Source: Elymus sibiricus (Eukaryota; Streptophyta; Magnoliopsida; Poales; Poaceae). Taken from it: a stretch of 64,000 bases of DNA. The DNA lies in the NCBI GenBank assembly GCA_039707655.1, contig CM077671.1, forward strand, positions 371,009,220 to 371,073,219, given 5' to 3'. The translations under genes were made by a program, and so were the position numbers. Shown one piece after another: positions 32,003 to 44,386 of the stretch. Numbering within the stretch: the first letter of the stretch is position 1; each line of letters starts with the position of its first letter. Under the pieces are notes generated by a model. It made no database searches. It had not been told where the DNA came from and saw nothing but the letters and a program-made list of their open reading frames with translations.

Positions 32003-34636
32003 TTGATCACTATGAAGAATCTGAAGGATACAAGAACCAAGATTTTTCCCTCTAAGACGAGGGAAGGTAAGGAATTGCCATCTAGATCTGTACTTGATTC
32101 ACCTTCGGTTATGAGTAAACTTGCAACACCACCACATGCTATTAATCCTGATATGTCACAAGTTATTGATGATAACTTCTGCTATGAATGATGCTTATGA
32201 TGATGCTAGTACCATGCTTGATGATAATGTGCTACCAGGTGAATTTCTTGATGACCAAATTGCTAGAGCTAAAGAGAATGAAATTATTGAAACTGATGAG
32301 ATTACTGAAAGTGATGAAGTCTTTGAAACTGAGAACTATGAAACGCCTATTAGACCTAGCTCTCCTAGATTTGAAATGCCTAAGATACCCGAAGGTTATG
32401 TTATGGATGAGGAGATAACTAGAGAAATCCTTTCTTGTAAGGATAGAGATGATCTTAAGAAATTATTATGCTAGAATGAAATGTGATCCTAAGTTTGCTA
32501 CTTCACCTATCTTTGTTATCAATAAGGATTATGAATTCTCTCTCGACCCAGAGTTAATTACTTTGGTTAAATCTGATCCTTTCCATGGCTATGAAACTGA
32601 AACTGTAGTGGCACATCTTACTAAGATGAATGATATAGCTACCCTCTTTGCTCATGATGAGAAGATTTGCTACTACTATATTCTCAAATTTTTTACGTTC
32701 TCATTAAAGGGTGATGCTAAGATATGGTACAATACTCTTGCTCCTGGTTGTGTGCGTAGTCCCCAGGATATGATTTACTACTTCTCTAAAAAATATTTTC
32801 CTGCTCATAAGAAACGAGCTGCCTTACAGGAAATATTTAACTTCGTGCAAATTGAAGAAGAGAATCTCCCACAAGCTTGGGGGAGGATTCTCCAATTGCT
32901 TAATGCCTTGCCTGATCACCCTCTTAAGAAAAATGAAATACTTGATATCTTCTATAATGGACTAACTGATGCTTCTAGGGACTTCCTAGATAGTTGTGTT
33001 GGTTGTGTTTTCAGGGAACAAACTATTGAACAAGCTGAGGAACTATTGAATAATATATTGAAGAATTATGATGATTGGACTCTCCCTGAACCACAACCTA
33101 AACCCACTCCGAAGAAGAGGGTATCTTATTTCTCAGTCTGAAGATATGCAAGAGGCAAAGAAATGTATGAAGGAAAAATGTATTAAAGCTGAGGATGTTA
33201 AGAATTTACCACCTATTGAAGAAATACATGGCCTTGACACACCACCACCTCAATAGGTGGTAGAGGTAAATTGTTTATTAAAGTTTGATGAAAGTGATAT
33301 CCCTTACAATAAACATCCTAGTCAATGCTTGTATGAGTTTGATAACTAAATTAGAAAACAAGATCACTTCAATGCAAATGTTCTGAAACAATTGAAATAT
33401 AATTCTGATATGATTGCTCGCTTGAGTGACTTGTTATTTAGAATTAGTAATGATGTTAGAGGTGTAGGAAAACATGCCTCTATGGTTCAAACCCAGTTAG
33501 AACAAGTTGCTAAATCTCAAAGAGAATTGCTTAATGAAATGAATAATAATATGAATGATCATGCTATTATAGTAGTGACTAGAGGAGGTAGAATGACCCA
33601 AGAACCTCTTTATCCCGAAGGTCATTCTAAAAGAATTGAACAAGACTCTCAGAGAATTAACACTGATGCAGCTAGTCCTTCTAAAAAGAAAAGGAAAAAG
33701 AAAAATGATAGGACTTTGCATACCTCTAGTGAACCAGAGATAGAAAAACCTGCTGATAATAATGATGTCTCTATTTCCGATGCTGAAACTCAATCTGGTA
33801 ATGAACATTCACCTAGTGATAATGAAAATAATAATGATGATGTTCATGAAGATACTCAACCGAAAAATGATAAAGAACCAGATAATGATGTTGAAATAGA
33901 ACCTCCTGTTGGTCCTGATAACCCACAACCTAAAAATAAATGATATGATAAGAGAGACTTTGTGGCTAGAAAACATGGTAAAGAAAGAGAGCCATGGGTT
34001 TAGAAACCCATGCCTTTTCCACCTAAACCATCTAAGAAAAAGGATGATGAAAAATTTGAGCGCTTTGCTGAAATGATTAGGCCAGCCTTTTTGCGTACCC
34101 GCTTAACTGATATCTTAAATATGACCCCTTATGCAAAATACATAAAAGACATCATCACTAATAAAAGAAAGATACCTGAAGTTGAAATCTCCACCATGCT
34201 TGCTAATTATTCTTTTAAGGATGGAGTACCTAAAAAACTTGGAGATCCTAGAATACCAACTATACCTTGCTCCATTAAAAGAAATTATGTCAAAACTAGT
34301 TTGTGTGATTTGGGAGCTAGTGTTAGTGGTATGCCTTTCTCTTTATATAAAAGACTTGATTTGAATAAGCTCACACCTACTGAAATATCATTGCAAATGG
34401 ATGACAAATCAACTGCCATACCTATCGGTATTTGTGAGGATGTGCTAGTTGTTGTTGCAAATGTTACTATCTTAACAGACTTTGTTATTCTTGAGATGCC
34501 CGAGGACGACAACATGTCGATTATCTTTGGTAGACCCTTTTTGAATACTGCAGGGGCTGTTATTGATTGCAATAAAATCAAAGTCACTTTTCATATCAAT
34601 GGTAATGAGCATACGGTGCACTTTCCGAAGAAATAA
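32003..34636 (+). pseudogene. Element E gag-protease, broken
   Basis: Four frames follow each other: 32003-32191, 32121-32474, 32449-33141 and 33392-34636. Each successive frame is shifted by +1, so the last is again in the first frame. Gag features are FTFSLKGDAKIWYNTLAPG, YYFSKKYFPAHKKRAALQEI and the region to LLNNILKNYDDW. A basic patch (KKKRKKKN) and an acidic Asn/Asp-rich linker precede the protease [15 protein letters not shown] and [16 protein letters not shown]. Stops TGA at 33941-33943 and TAG at 34001-34003 are also present. The sequence ends with the protease; no RT motif follows. Confidence 0.85.
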
Positions 34637-35656
34637 TCCAAAGTGAATGGTATAAATGATATTGAAGAATCTCCGAAACTCACTATTGGAAGTTTTCAAC
34701 TACCTCTACCTACTGCCAAAAATAAATATGACATACTTATTGTTGGGGATATGCATATCCCCATTGAGGTAACTTAGTGTTTTACGAAAGTTCTTCGGTT
34801 TCATGCTAATCGGAAGTGGTTGTTAATAAGACTTGATCAACCTTATTAATGGATCATTTTTGAGAGGTATGAAGTTGATGAATCTAGTAGGCACAACCTT
34901 CTGCTCCCACCTATTGTTTTTATTTTTCTTAGTCTAATAAAATAAAATGCCATGTTTATTCTCTTTTCTATTTTCTCCGTGCAATAAAAAATGACCCAAA
35001 AATAAAAGTTCTCAGAATGTTCTAAAAATTTAACATGATTTTTTTCTGAACATTTCTGAATTTCTGGTGCAAATAACATCACAGGGGGGGGGGGGTGCAC
35101 CTGGTGTCCACAAGACACCAGGGCGCGCCAGCAGCCCCAGGCGCGCCCTGGTAGGTTGTGGTCCCCACGTGGGTCCCCTCACTTATCCATTTAGCCCATG
35201 TCATCTCCTACCTCCAGAAAAAAAATCACCATAGCTCTCACTCCCGTGTTCTTGCTATCAAACCAGCGGATTTCGATCTCTTTGCTCGAAGCTCCGCTTC
35301 CGAAACTGTTTTGGGGGATTGCTACTTGGTATGTGACTCCTCCATTGCTCCAATTAGTTTTTGATTTAGTGGTTTATTTTTAGAATAATTAGCTACTCTT
35401 GCTGCTGCTATAGATGGGCTTGCATGTTGAATTCTTAGAGTTCTAAGTAGTTTGAATGCTTAATATGGCCTCTATGCATCCTTAGGAGTAGTTGCTATCA
35501 ATCTTACGAAGTTTTGTTGACAAAAATTTTGTATACTAAATTTTTTTAGAAATTTATTTATAGGAATAAATGTACTTCTTTAGGAAGTTTTCCTCCAAGA
35601 AGAATGCTTAAGGAGTTATTGGGGAATCATCGGACAATGACCTCCACACTCCGAGA
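34637..35656 (+). other. Element E region between protease and second ORF, with inverted repeats
   Basis: No gene is seen. A G-run near 35085-35095 is followed by a perfect hairpin with arms CCTGGTGTC and GACACCAGG (about 35100-35122), overlapping a second inverted repeat at 35116-35153 (CACCAGGGCGCGCC...GGCGCGCCCTGGT). The second copies the repeat of the LTR promoter region. No strong TATA follows; the best is a weak CTTATCC near 35182. Confidence 0.6.
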
Positions 35657-36589
35657 ATGGCGGAGGTGCGGCCGTGTGAATGACCGCATAATGCCTTCAT
35701 GGAGGAGGCCGGGTTCCATCAAGAGTTTGCCCAATTCGTTGCAAATGCTGGGCTGACCGACTTCCTTGCAGCTAAGTGTGACCAACACCACCTCCTTACA
35801 AATTCCTTTGTGCAAAGTTTTCATTTTCTGAGTAAGAATAATCCTCTTGAGGTGCAGTTTAATCTATATGCTAAAACCCGTAAGATACCGCTCACTGACT
35901 TTTGTGACATATGTTTGATCCCTTCTGATGGGGAATTAAGAGAGCCTAGACCAGCGGAGTTTGAGGACTTTCTCCTCACTTTGACAGTGCATGATGAAAG
36001 AGGCGTGTCAAATGCCACTGCCACCAGTTTGCAGTTTCCTTCTGTACATTACTTTGCTTTATTCATCGCGAAGTGTTTAACCGCTAAGGAGAAGGTTGGT
36101 GCACTCAGTGCCCCTGACTTCGCCATTTTATGTCGTGCACTGCACAATGATCACACCTTTAGCATGGGGGCTATTACTGCACGTCGCCTACACCTTAACG
36201 GGACTAAGGGCAAGATACATGGTGGTATTTATGCTACTCGCTTAGCAAGACACTTTAATGTTCAGATTCGCCCACATGATTATCCCCTGTCCCAAGTTTA
36301 TCTAGATCACAAGGCATTGCAGGATCATCAATTTATTGATGCACCTGATTCTTTTCATAACATTCGCTACAAGTTAGTATTCAACATGGTTACCCATGAT
36401 GTTATCCCGTTGCCTGCCCCTGCTTTGTTTGATTCTACTGCCAGGAATGGATACAGGATCATGCCAGAGGATATCACAGCCTACCGGAACTACCTGGCAG
36501 CGGCTGAGGAGGAGCCCCAGGAGTGGGACACTCAGGTGCCGTCGCCACCGCACTTCAACTTAGGACCGGATGGCTATTACGGATGGTGA
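35657..36589 (+). pseudogene. Element E second ORF, Athila-type protein of unknown function
   Basis: The likely start is the ATG at 35657 (MAEVRP). An in-frame TGA at 35681-35683, consistent with CGA-to-TGA change, interrupts it. From 35699 a clean 296-residue frame runs to TGA at 36587. It contains SFHFLSKNNPLEVQFNLYAK, FCDICLIPSDG, KEKVGALSAPDFAILCRAL, GGIYATRLARHFNVQIRPHDYP and an acidic C-terminus ending DGYYGW. This layout is reminiscent of Athila ORF proteins or plant-transposon proteins of unknown role, but I make no firm assignment. No membrane segment is evident. It is far better preserved than the gag of the same element. Confidence 0.65.
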
Positions 36590-37818
36590 TTACCATGCTA
36601 GGCCAAAAGCCTAAGCTTGGGGGAGTATGTATTTCCACCGACATTATATTCATGTTTACACATTTCATTCCAGTTGTCGGTGTCCACACTTTTTCATTGT
36701 ATTATCCATGCTAGATTTATTTTCTCGCTTTCTTCTTGCGTTGAAAAACATTGAGAAAATCCAAAAATATTTCCTGCTTCTTTTTGGTTTTTATTTCTAG
36801 TTTAAATTAATTGTAGTATCAAAAGAAAACCCCAAAAAGATTTCTCGTTTCTTCTTTTACTTGTTGGGAGCTCTCCCGTGTAAATAGTTTTTCTCGTTTT
36901 TGTTTTCCCCTCTTTAATTTGCTTTCTTCAAGAAAAAACAAAAACGCTAAAATATTTCAGTGTGTTTCTCTGAAATTCTTTTCCTTTTATTTGAGTCGTA
37001 CCAAGGAGAATACCACAATGAAAATGTTGAATGGCTCTCATATGCATTGTTGTTAATCTAACAAAGAGCCCATGTTACTTTGTTTTCTCTTCTTGATAAA
37101 ATGTTTGCAGGTTCTAGCTTAGTCCACGGCACTCTTGCACTATTATTATTTTCATATCATTCGGTCGTGCAAGTGAAAGGCAATAATGATGATATTTCAT
37201 GAAGTGACTGTGGCACAGAGAAGCGGGTATGAACTCAACTTGTTTTTGTTTTTGTAAATATGTTTAACCTAGTATCCATGATTCAGCATATTATGATCAA
37301 ACCTGTTTGCAAGGACAATTAGAGATTATAGTTGCTCATGCCATGCTTAAGTAGCTAGAAGTGGATAAAGATTTATCTTGGATGTCAACATGCATTAAAA
37401 TGATGGTGATGTAGTATGATGATATGGTATCCTCCTCTGAATGTTTCATGTGGCTTGACTTGGCACATGTTCACGCATGTAGTTGAATCAAAACCAACAT
37501 AGCCTTCACAATATTTATGTCCATGGTGTCCATATCCTACTCATGCTAGAATTAAATGTTGATTATTCACAATGCATGTTCATTACTGTTTCGCTCTCTA
37601 GCTGGCCGCTTCTCAATCTATTTGCTAGCCTTCGCCTGTACTAAGCGGGAATACTTCTTGTGCATCAAAATCCTTAAACCAAAGTTATTCCAGATGAGTC
37701 CACTATATCTACCTATATGCGGTATTACCCTGCCGTTCCAAGTAAATTTGCATGTGCCACCTCTAAAATTTCAAATGAACATCTGTTTTGTGTGCCTGGA
37801 CCGCTCATGGAGCGATAG
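36590..37818 (+). other. Element E 3' noncoding region, left of solo LTR F
   Basis: No gene is seen. AAGCTTGGGGGAGTATG follows the second ORF (36612-36628), a polypurine-like tract well before the true one. The stretch 37230-37818 matches 56635-57190 in H. It ends with the target duplication GATAG of F. Confidence 0.7.
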
Positions 37819-40800
37819 TGTGACGCCCCCATTCTTGTCCGTACGCTAATCAATCACGCAATGCGTACGACCAAGATTAGGGACTCACTGATTAGTACCA
37901 CAACACGAACAAACAACACAAATAAAGAGTCATACAGCTTAATATTACAAGCCAGGGGCCTCGAGGGCTCGAATATAAAGCTCCGACAGGCACAAGTCAG
38001 CGAAAGCAAATATATCTGAGTACAGACATAAGTTAGACAAGTTTGCCTTAAGAAGGCTAGCACAAACATAAACAGCGGATCGAAAGAGGCGAGGCCTCCT
38101 GCCTGGGAACCTCCTAACTACTCCTGGACGTCGGAGAAGTCTACGTCATAGTACGCTCCATCCCGCTGGTAGAGGCCTCCGTCGGGGTAGTAGTAGTCGG
38201 CATCTCCAGCGTAGTCCACATCCTGGGCTCCATCGTCTGAACGCAGCAACGTATCGAAGGGGAAAAGGGGAGCAAAGCAGCTGTGAGTACTCATCCAAAG
38301 TACTCGCAAGACTTACATCAGAACTATACTAGATATGCACATTATCAAGGAAAAGGGTTATATCTGGGCTGACTGCAGAAAGCAAGAATAGGGAGAAAGC
38401 CTAGTCATATCGAAGACTAGCATCTTCAACATCTTGCAGCATTAGAAGAGTGCAGATTGGTATGTCATACTTATAATCATATTGTTGTAACAATTTTATT
38501 AAGTAACACGCCCAGAGATCCTTCCTCAACTCCCCTGCGAGGAAGCAATCCCGGAGCCACAATTCATTTTAATAATTTTAAGGTTATAGTTGTAGTAGGT
38601 CAAAGCACAACTCCAAGTCGTCCTGTTACCGTGGACACGGCTATTCGAATAGTTTACTTCCCTGGCGGGGTGCACCACATTCCCCAACACGCTCGATAAG
38701 CTCCGGCCGGATACGATTTTCTGGTCATACCCGGCCTCGGCAGATCGACATGACGTAGTCCTACCTAGGCTCAACAGAGAGGCCAGCATGCCGGTCTACA
38801 TCCTAATGGCTCGGGGTCTTGGGCCATCGCCCTCGCCATCCTGCACGTTACGCCCTCGGCCGGGACCAGTCCTAGCACGCCCTCCATCAGGGTCCCTGCG
38901 TTCCAGACCACCCGGGCGCGAGTCGAATCTCGTGGCATCTGAAGAGCTTTCGGGAGAATGTACGCCGCCGAGCAGCCCATACTGATTACCCCGCGTGGTG
39001 GTTAGTGCGTATTAGGCCAATGACCTAACTCAGATTAAATACTCAACCCTTTAGCAATTTTATCAGTGTTTATTAATACTCGGGTGGCTTACCGGCGCAC
39101 CCCACCAAATCTCCGGATGCCTTATGGCGCATCCCACCAAATCTTTCTCTCGCGGGTACCCTTGGGGCCGACCCGTCTTAACAAGTAGCAGTAACCCGGT
39201 CATAGTAACTGTGTGTCTGTACATCAAGTGGAGATCTGAGGATTCACCCTCGTTGGATCCCACTCGAGGTAAGAGTAAGGCAAGAGTCGATACCGGTAAA
39301 TGGAAAAGAGGAATCACCCTCGATACCCATTACCGATAACTACGCTACAGAATTAACATCAGGAGTGCTAGTGAGGTATCACCCTCGGCACTCGATGGTA
39401 GCTCTGCAGTGCCATACTAAAGGGGTGTGGGGTGATGTGTCGGTAACGGCTTGTCAGTCATGACGATTGAGTCTTCTGTCTTCAAGTCCTCGGTGTCGTC
39501 GGTGAAAGCAGGGGCAACTGTGACTAAGGGGTCTCAGGGGATTCATTGTCCGTCCTATACTAAGCAGTTGATATGATAACATGTGTAGTAGCAGTTCATC
39601 AAAAACAGGCTATGCATCAGAATAGGAGCTAACTAGTACAGTAGCAAAATTCTAATGCAAGCATAAGAGGTAGAGAGATGGGTGATATCGGAATGCTCAA
39701 GGGGGTTTTGCTTGCCTTGCTGCTCTGCGGCAAAAGGCTGAACGTCAACGGTGTAGTCGAGCTCGGCAGCTCCGTCAGCCTCGGGGTCTACCGAAGAGAA
39801 GAGGGGGAAGAAACAATAAATATAAAGCACACAGATGCAACATGATGCATGACATGGCAATATGCTTAGCTAGTCATGCACTAACGCAGTACTACGCGTT
39901 ACAGACGAAGCGGGAGAATATCTGACGATATTTCCTGGGTCTGTTGATTTATCGGACAGACGAATCGGAGGGAAAGTTCCAAGTTGGCTGTGCTAGAGGC
40001 ATGTGTCAGCTTGGATGCAGTGCAGGGTTGCCTAAAATCATGTCTAAGTCATACTAGTTATTTTCAGGATTTAATTTGGATTTATTATTCGGCAGACATG
40101 CACTATTCATCTATCCGAAACAGGCAAAAAGTTGCATGTTCAGATAGCTAGGAGCATGTGACAGATGAATGGATGTCATATTTGGATTCGTGGTGTTTTT
40201 CTGATCAACTTTCATATATAAATTATTTTCATCTGACTTACAGATTATTTTCTATGATTTTCTAAAGTTTTATATATTTTCTGGAATTAATTCAATTATT
40301 TAAATCAACATTATCCAAAATATTATCCAAAACAGTGGCAATTACTTTTTATACCCAGCCACACCTAGCCACAGTCAATGATAGGTGGGGCCAGGGGGCT
40401 GAGTCAGCAGCTGACTGGGTCAGCCTTATCCAAATGAATAGTAACAGTGGGGGTCCCACATGTCATACTCAGTATTCTAAACAGAGTGTTTTAATTAGAG
40501 GGTGGGCCCCAGTGTCAGTGAGACATTAGACTAATCTAATTATCTAGATTAATCTAAAACCTAATTAGTTTAATCAATTTAGTGGGGGACCCACATGTCA
40601 GTGTCTAGGGTGAACAGTGCCTCGCGTTGACCGGGGTCAACGCGGTCAAACGGAGCCAGGGGCCCACATGGCAGCCACACTGGGGGTGGGGCCACGCGCC
40701 CACGTCGGACTGGCCACCGGAGACGCGCCGGCGAGCGCCGGACGCGTCCGTGAGCTCCGGCGAGCTCGGGTTTCGCCCACAGGGCACCTCCGGGGCTGCG

Positions 40801-42094
40801 GCCGGTCGCGTTCGAACGGCCGGTGAGCGCCGCGTCCATTTCTAGCACTAGCACGAGCGGAGGCGGCCGGTAGCGAGCGCAGGGTCGACGGCGGCGGGCG
40901 AGCTCTCGGGTGGCAACGGCGACGAGCTAAACAGGGGGCTAACGAGGGGGTTTTGCGCGGGATCGACGCAGAGGAGCAGCACGAGCTCGCGGGTGCTCAT
41001 GGCGCAGCTCGAGTGGCCCTGGAGTGAGCTCCAGGTCATCCATGGCAGAGGCAGGAGCTCGGGCACGGCGGTGGCTAGCTTCGGGCGACCGCAGGAGCAA
41101 AGGGGGAGGGGGAAGCACGCCGGGGAGCTCACCTGCGTTGCAGAGAAGGCCCGGGGCAGAGGGAAGCAGCGCAGGCGGTAGATCGACGGCGGCGGCTTTC
41201 CTGTCCCGAGGAAGAAGATGGAAGTGGGCGACGGTGTGGGAGCTCCAGGGGTCGATCCAAGGCATGGGGAGGACGAATGAAATGGCGCGGAGCCCGTGGT
41301 TGGCTTGGTTGGGCTCGGGAGGGATTGTGGCCGCGTCGCTTACCTAGGCGCGGCCATGAGAGCGCTCGGGTGAGCTCGAGCAGGGTGAAAGAGAGGGGGA
41401 GAGCGAGATCTGGGGGGGCTAGGGTTTGCGGGGAGGAGAGGAGAGCAGCCCGGGGTGGCCTTATCTCCTCGGTTCGTCGCCAGATGGGCGACGCGTGCGG
41501 CGCCGGCGATCGGGGCCGCTACGGCGTCGACACCGGCGCGGGGGCAGGTAGGGGACGACAGGTATGGGCCGGCTGGCCCAGTGGCCAGGGCCTTTCCCTT
41601 TTTCCTTTTCTTTTTCTTTCTGTTTTCTTTTTAATCTTTTCTGTTTTATTTATTTTTAGGCCATAACTCATTAAATAAAAATGTGTCATTGGTTCCATTA
41701 AATAGTTTGCAATATTAGGGAGGGCCATATCCACTTTGATCATTTTTAGAATCTGTTTGAATTCCAAAAATGAATTTAAATGCATGTTAAAACGCTTTCA
41801 GCTCCTGATTTATTCGGAGGGGCCCACACCACATGTTTGGTGATGTTGTTTTCCTCAACATTATTTGTGTTAGAATATTCCACAATTTTGGAACATTTTA
41901 CTTTTGCTGTTTGAGGATTTATTCTTATCACCATAGTTCCTAGGGCATTTGAATTGAAATTGGAACTGAAATTTGAACTGGGTTTGAATCCAACTTGGTC
42001 AAACTTCACTTAGCAAAAATAATTAGGCACTATTCATGACCATTACTATAGCTTAATTACAATGATCACTGTGGCATAAGCCCAGGGTGTCACA
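37819..42094 (-). mobile_element. Element F: solo LTR of about 4.3 kb
   Basis: It is bounded by TGTGACGCCC and GGGTGTCACA and flanked by the 5-bp duplication GATAG (37814-37818 and 42095-42099). I see no internal LTR pair, primer site or coding domain. This fits a solo LTR from a long-LTR Triticeae family such as Sukkula or Erika; family assignment is from memory and uncertain. The GC-rich half (40600-41560) reads as leader sequence on the minus strand, with pyrimidine-rich CTCTCCTCTCCTCCCC and AAACCCTAG near 41430-41455, so the minus orientation is preferred. Long frames there are GC artefacts. Confidence 0.75.
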
Positions 42095-42980
42095 GATAGG
42101 GGGCGGTCAGTATCTTCCATGTTAAGCGGGTTAATCTCATGATGAGTGTTTGTTCACTCGTCCTTGCATGAGAGGGGCGGTAATAGGGATTCCCAGTCCT
42201 AAAATCAAAAAATGAAAATAATTAAACAAAACTCCCCCAGGAATGTTGTTGGTATGGACGGTACCCATGGATTCGGCTAGCCGTGGAGTGTGTTTGTTGG
42301 TGGAGGGGGAGTAAACCTTTACTTTTACCGCTTGGGAACCACCGCTAATGTGTTTAGCATGGAAGATATTGATAACTCTTGGTCGTAACGTTGATAGGAA
42401 GGGTGTACCTCCAAAAATTATATTTATCTCTGATTTAAGCTTTGAGCTCTGGCACCTCTGCAAATCCCTGCTTCCCTCTGCGAAGGGATTATCTATTTAT
42501 TTTTTTGTTTAGTCATCACCTTCTCAAATAAGCGCCAGATCTGAGAGCACTATCGTCATCCTCATGCATTGTATATAGTTAATGTTGGGTGCAGCATGAC
42601 TGGATCTTTTATACCATGAATTACAATGTTTAGTCGCTGCTTGAACTTTGGAGGTGCTCTGCATTTATGTTTTGCGGTCTCGGAAAGGGCTAGTGAGATA
42701 CCACTGTTGTCATATTATATCATGATTGTTTTCACAAAGTGTTTGCACTTGAGATATTTTATTATTGCTCGTTAGTTGCTTATGTCATTGATATGAGCTA
42801 ATATAATTTTTAAGAGTTATTGCTGACATGGTTAGTCATAATCTTTGCTGAAAACCTGGGTGCTACTTAAGCATATATATGTAAACAAGAAGAAAAGAGT
42901 TCTTAAAAGTTTTTCTTTATCACTTTCAGTTTGTCAACTGAATTGCTTGAGGACAAGCAATGGGTTAAGCTTGGAGGAGT
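42095..42980 (+). other. Element E 3' noncoding region, right of F
   Basis: It continues E after F, starting with GATAG. It holds the conserved motif CTTCCCTCTGCGAAGGG at 42471-42487 and ends with the polypurine tract at 42967-42980. No ORF of note. Confidence 0.75.
42471..42493 (+). promoter_or_regulatory. Conserved 3' hairpin motif, copy in E
   Basis: CTTCCCTCTGCGAAGGG followed by ATTATC; the last G-C positions differ from the other copies. It is preceded by GAGCTCTGGCACCTCTGCAA as in G and H. Confidence 0.6.
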
Positions 42981-44386
42981 TGATACGTCTCCATCGTATC
43001 TACTTTTCCTAACGCTTTTGCTCTTGTTTTGGACTCTAATTTGCATGATTTGAATGAAACTAACCCGAACTGATGTTGTTTTCTGCAGAACTACCATGGT
43101 GTTGTTTTGTGCAGAAATAAAAGTTCTCGAAACTGGACAAAAGTTTTTGGAGATTTATTTTACAATAAATAAAAATGTTGGAGCCAAGAACCACCGGAGG
43201 GGGTGCCCTGGTTGGGCACGATACACCAGGGCGCGCCACCCCCTCCAGGCGCGCCCTGGTGGGTTGTGCCCACCTCGTGGCCCCACTGACCCTAATTCCG
43301 GCACTATAAATTCCTATTTTCGGAGAAAAAAATAGGAGAGAAAGTTTTCTCGCGTTTTGCGATACGGAGCCGCCGCCACCTCCTGTTCTTCATCGGGAGG
43401 CCAGATCTGGAGCCTGTTTGGGGCTCCGGAGAGGGGAATCTTCGGTCTTCGTCATCATCAACCCTTCTCCATCGCCAATTCCATGATGCTCCCCACCGGG
43501 AGTGTGTAATTCTTTTGTAGGCTTGCTGGTCGGTGAGGAGTTGGATGAGATTCATCATGTAATCGAGTTAGTTTTGTTAGGGCTTGATCCCTAGTATCCA
43601 CTATGTTCTGAGATTGATGTTTCTATGACTTTGCCATGCTTAATGCTTGTCACTAGGGCCCGAGTGCCATGATTTTAGATCTGAACTGTTTATGTTATCA
43701 CCATTATATCTATGTTCTTGATCTGATCTTGCTAGTCATATGCACCTGCTATGTGTTATGATCCGTAAACCCCGGAGTGACAATAGTCGGGATACTTTCC
43801 TGTGATGACCGTAGTTTGAGGAGTTCATGTATTCACTATGTGTTAATGCTTTGTTCCGGTTCTCTATTAAAAGGAGGCCTTAATATCCTTTAGTTTCGTT
43901 ATGGACCCCGCCGCCACGGGACGGTAGGACAAAAGATGTCATGCAAGTTCTTTTCCATAAGCACGTATGACTATTTACGGAATACATGCCTACATTACAT
44001 TTATGAACTGAAGCTAGTTCCGTGTCGCTATAGGTTATGACTGTTATATGATGGATATTATCCAACGAGTTCATCGATCCAGTGCCTACGAGTTTTCCAC
44101 ATATTGTTCTTGCTAAGTTACTATTGCTACTGCTACTATTACACTTGCTACAAAACCATTGCTATCACTGTTACCGTTACTGTTACTACTGCTACCAAAA
44201 TTATCATACTACTGTGCTAGTGATCACTCTGCTGCAGATATTTAATCCCCAGGTGTGGTTAAATTGACAACTCAACTGCTAATACTTGCAAATATTCTTT
44301 GGCTCCCCTTGTGTCAAATCTATAAATTTGGGTTGAATACTCTACCCTCAAAAACTGTTGCGATCGCCTATACTTGTGTGTTATCA
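42981..44386 (+). repeat. 3' LTR of element E
   Basis: It is 1406 bp and homologous to 30494-31904 throughout. The inverted repeat is at 43224-43261 and TATAAATT at 43305-43312. The polypurine tract AAGCTTGGAGGAGT (42967-42980) precedes it. Confidence 0.93.

Larger units (their letters stand above)
30494..44386 (+). mobile_element. Element E: non-autonomous Athila-like Gypsy element
   Basis: LTRs lie at 30494-31904 and 42981-44386, with target duplication GATGC at 30489-30493 and 44387-44391. Inside are a broken gag-PR frame, no RT or integrase, a second ORF of unknown function and a long noncoding tail into which the solo LTR F inserted. Visible differences between the LTRs (many in the first 250 bp) show it is older than D. 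It is inserted in the RNase H region of B. Confidence 0.93.

Noticed and set aside
40579..41666. Several overlapping frames on both strands in element F
   Set aside because: The region is GC-rich leader-type sequence of a solo LTR. None of the frames has a recognisable domain and they contradict each other in strand.
37819..42094. Element F as a DNA transposon with inverted ends
   Set aside because: The short TGTGACGCCC/GGGTGTCACA ends resemble inverted repeats, but the 5-bp duplication, TG...CA borders and lack of transposase fit a solo LTR better. A library search would settle it.
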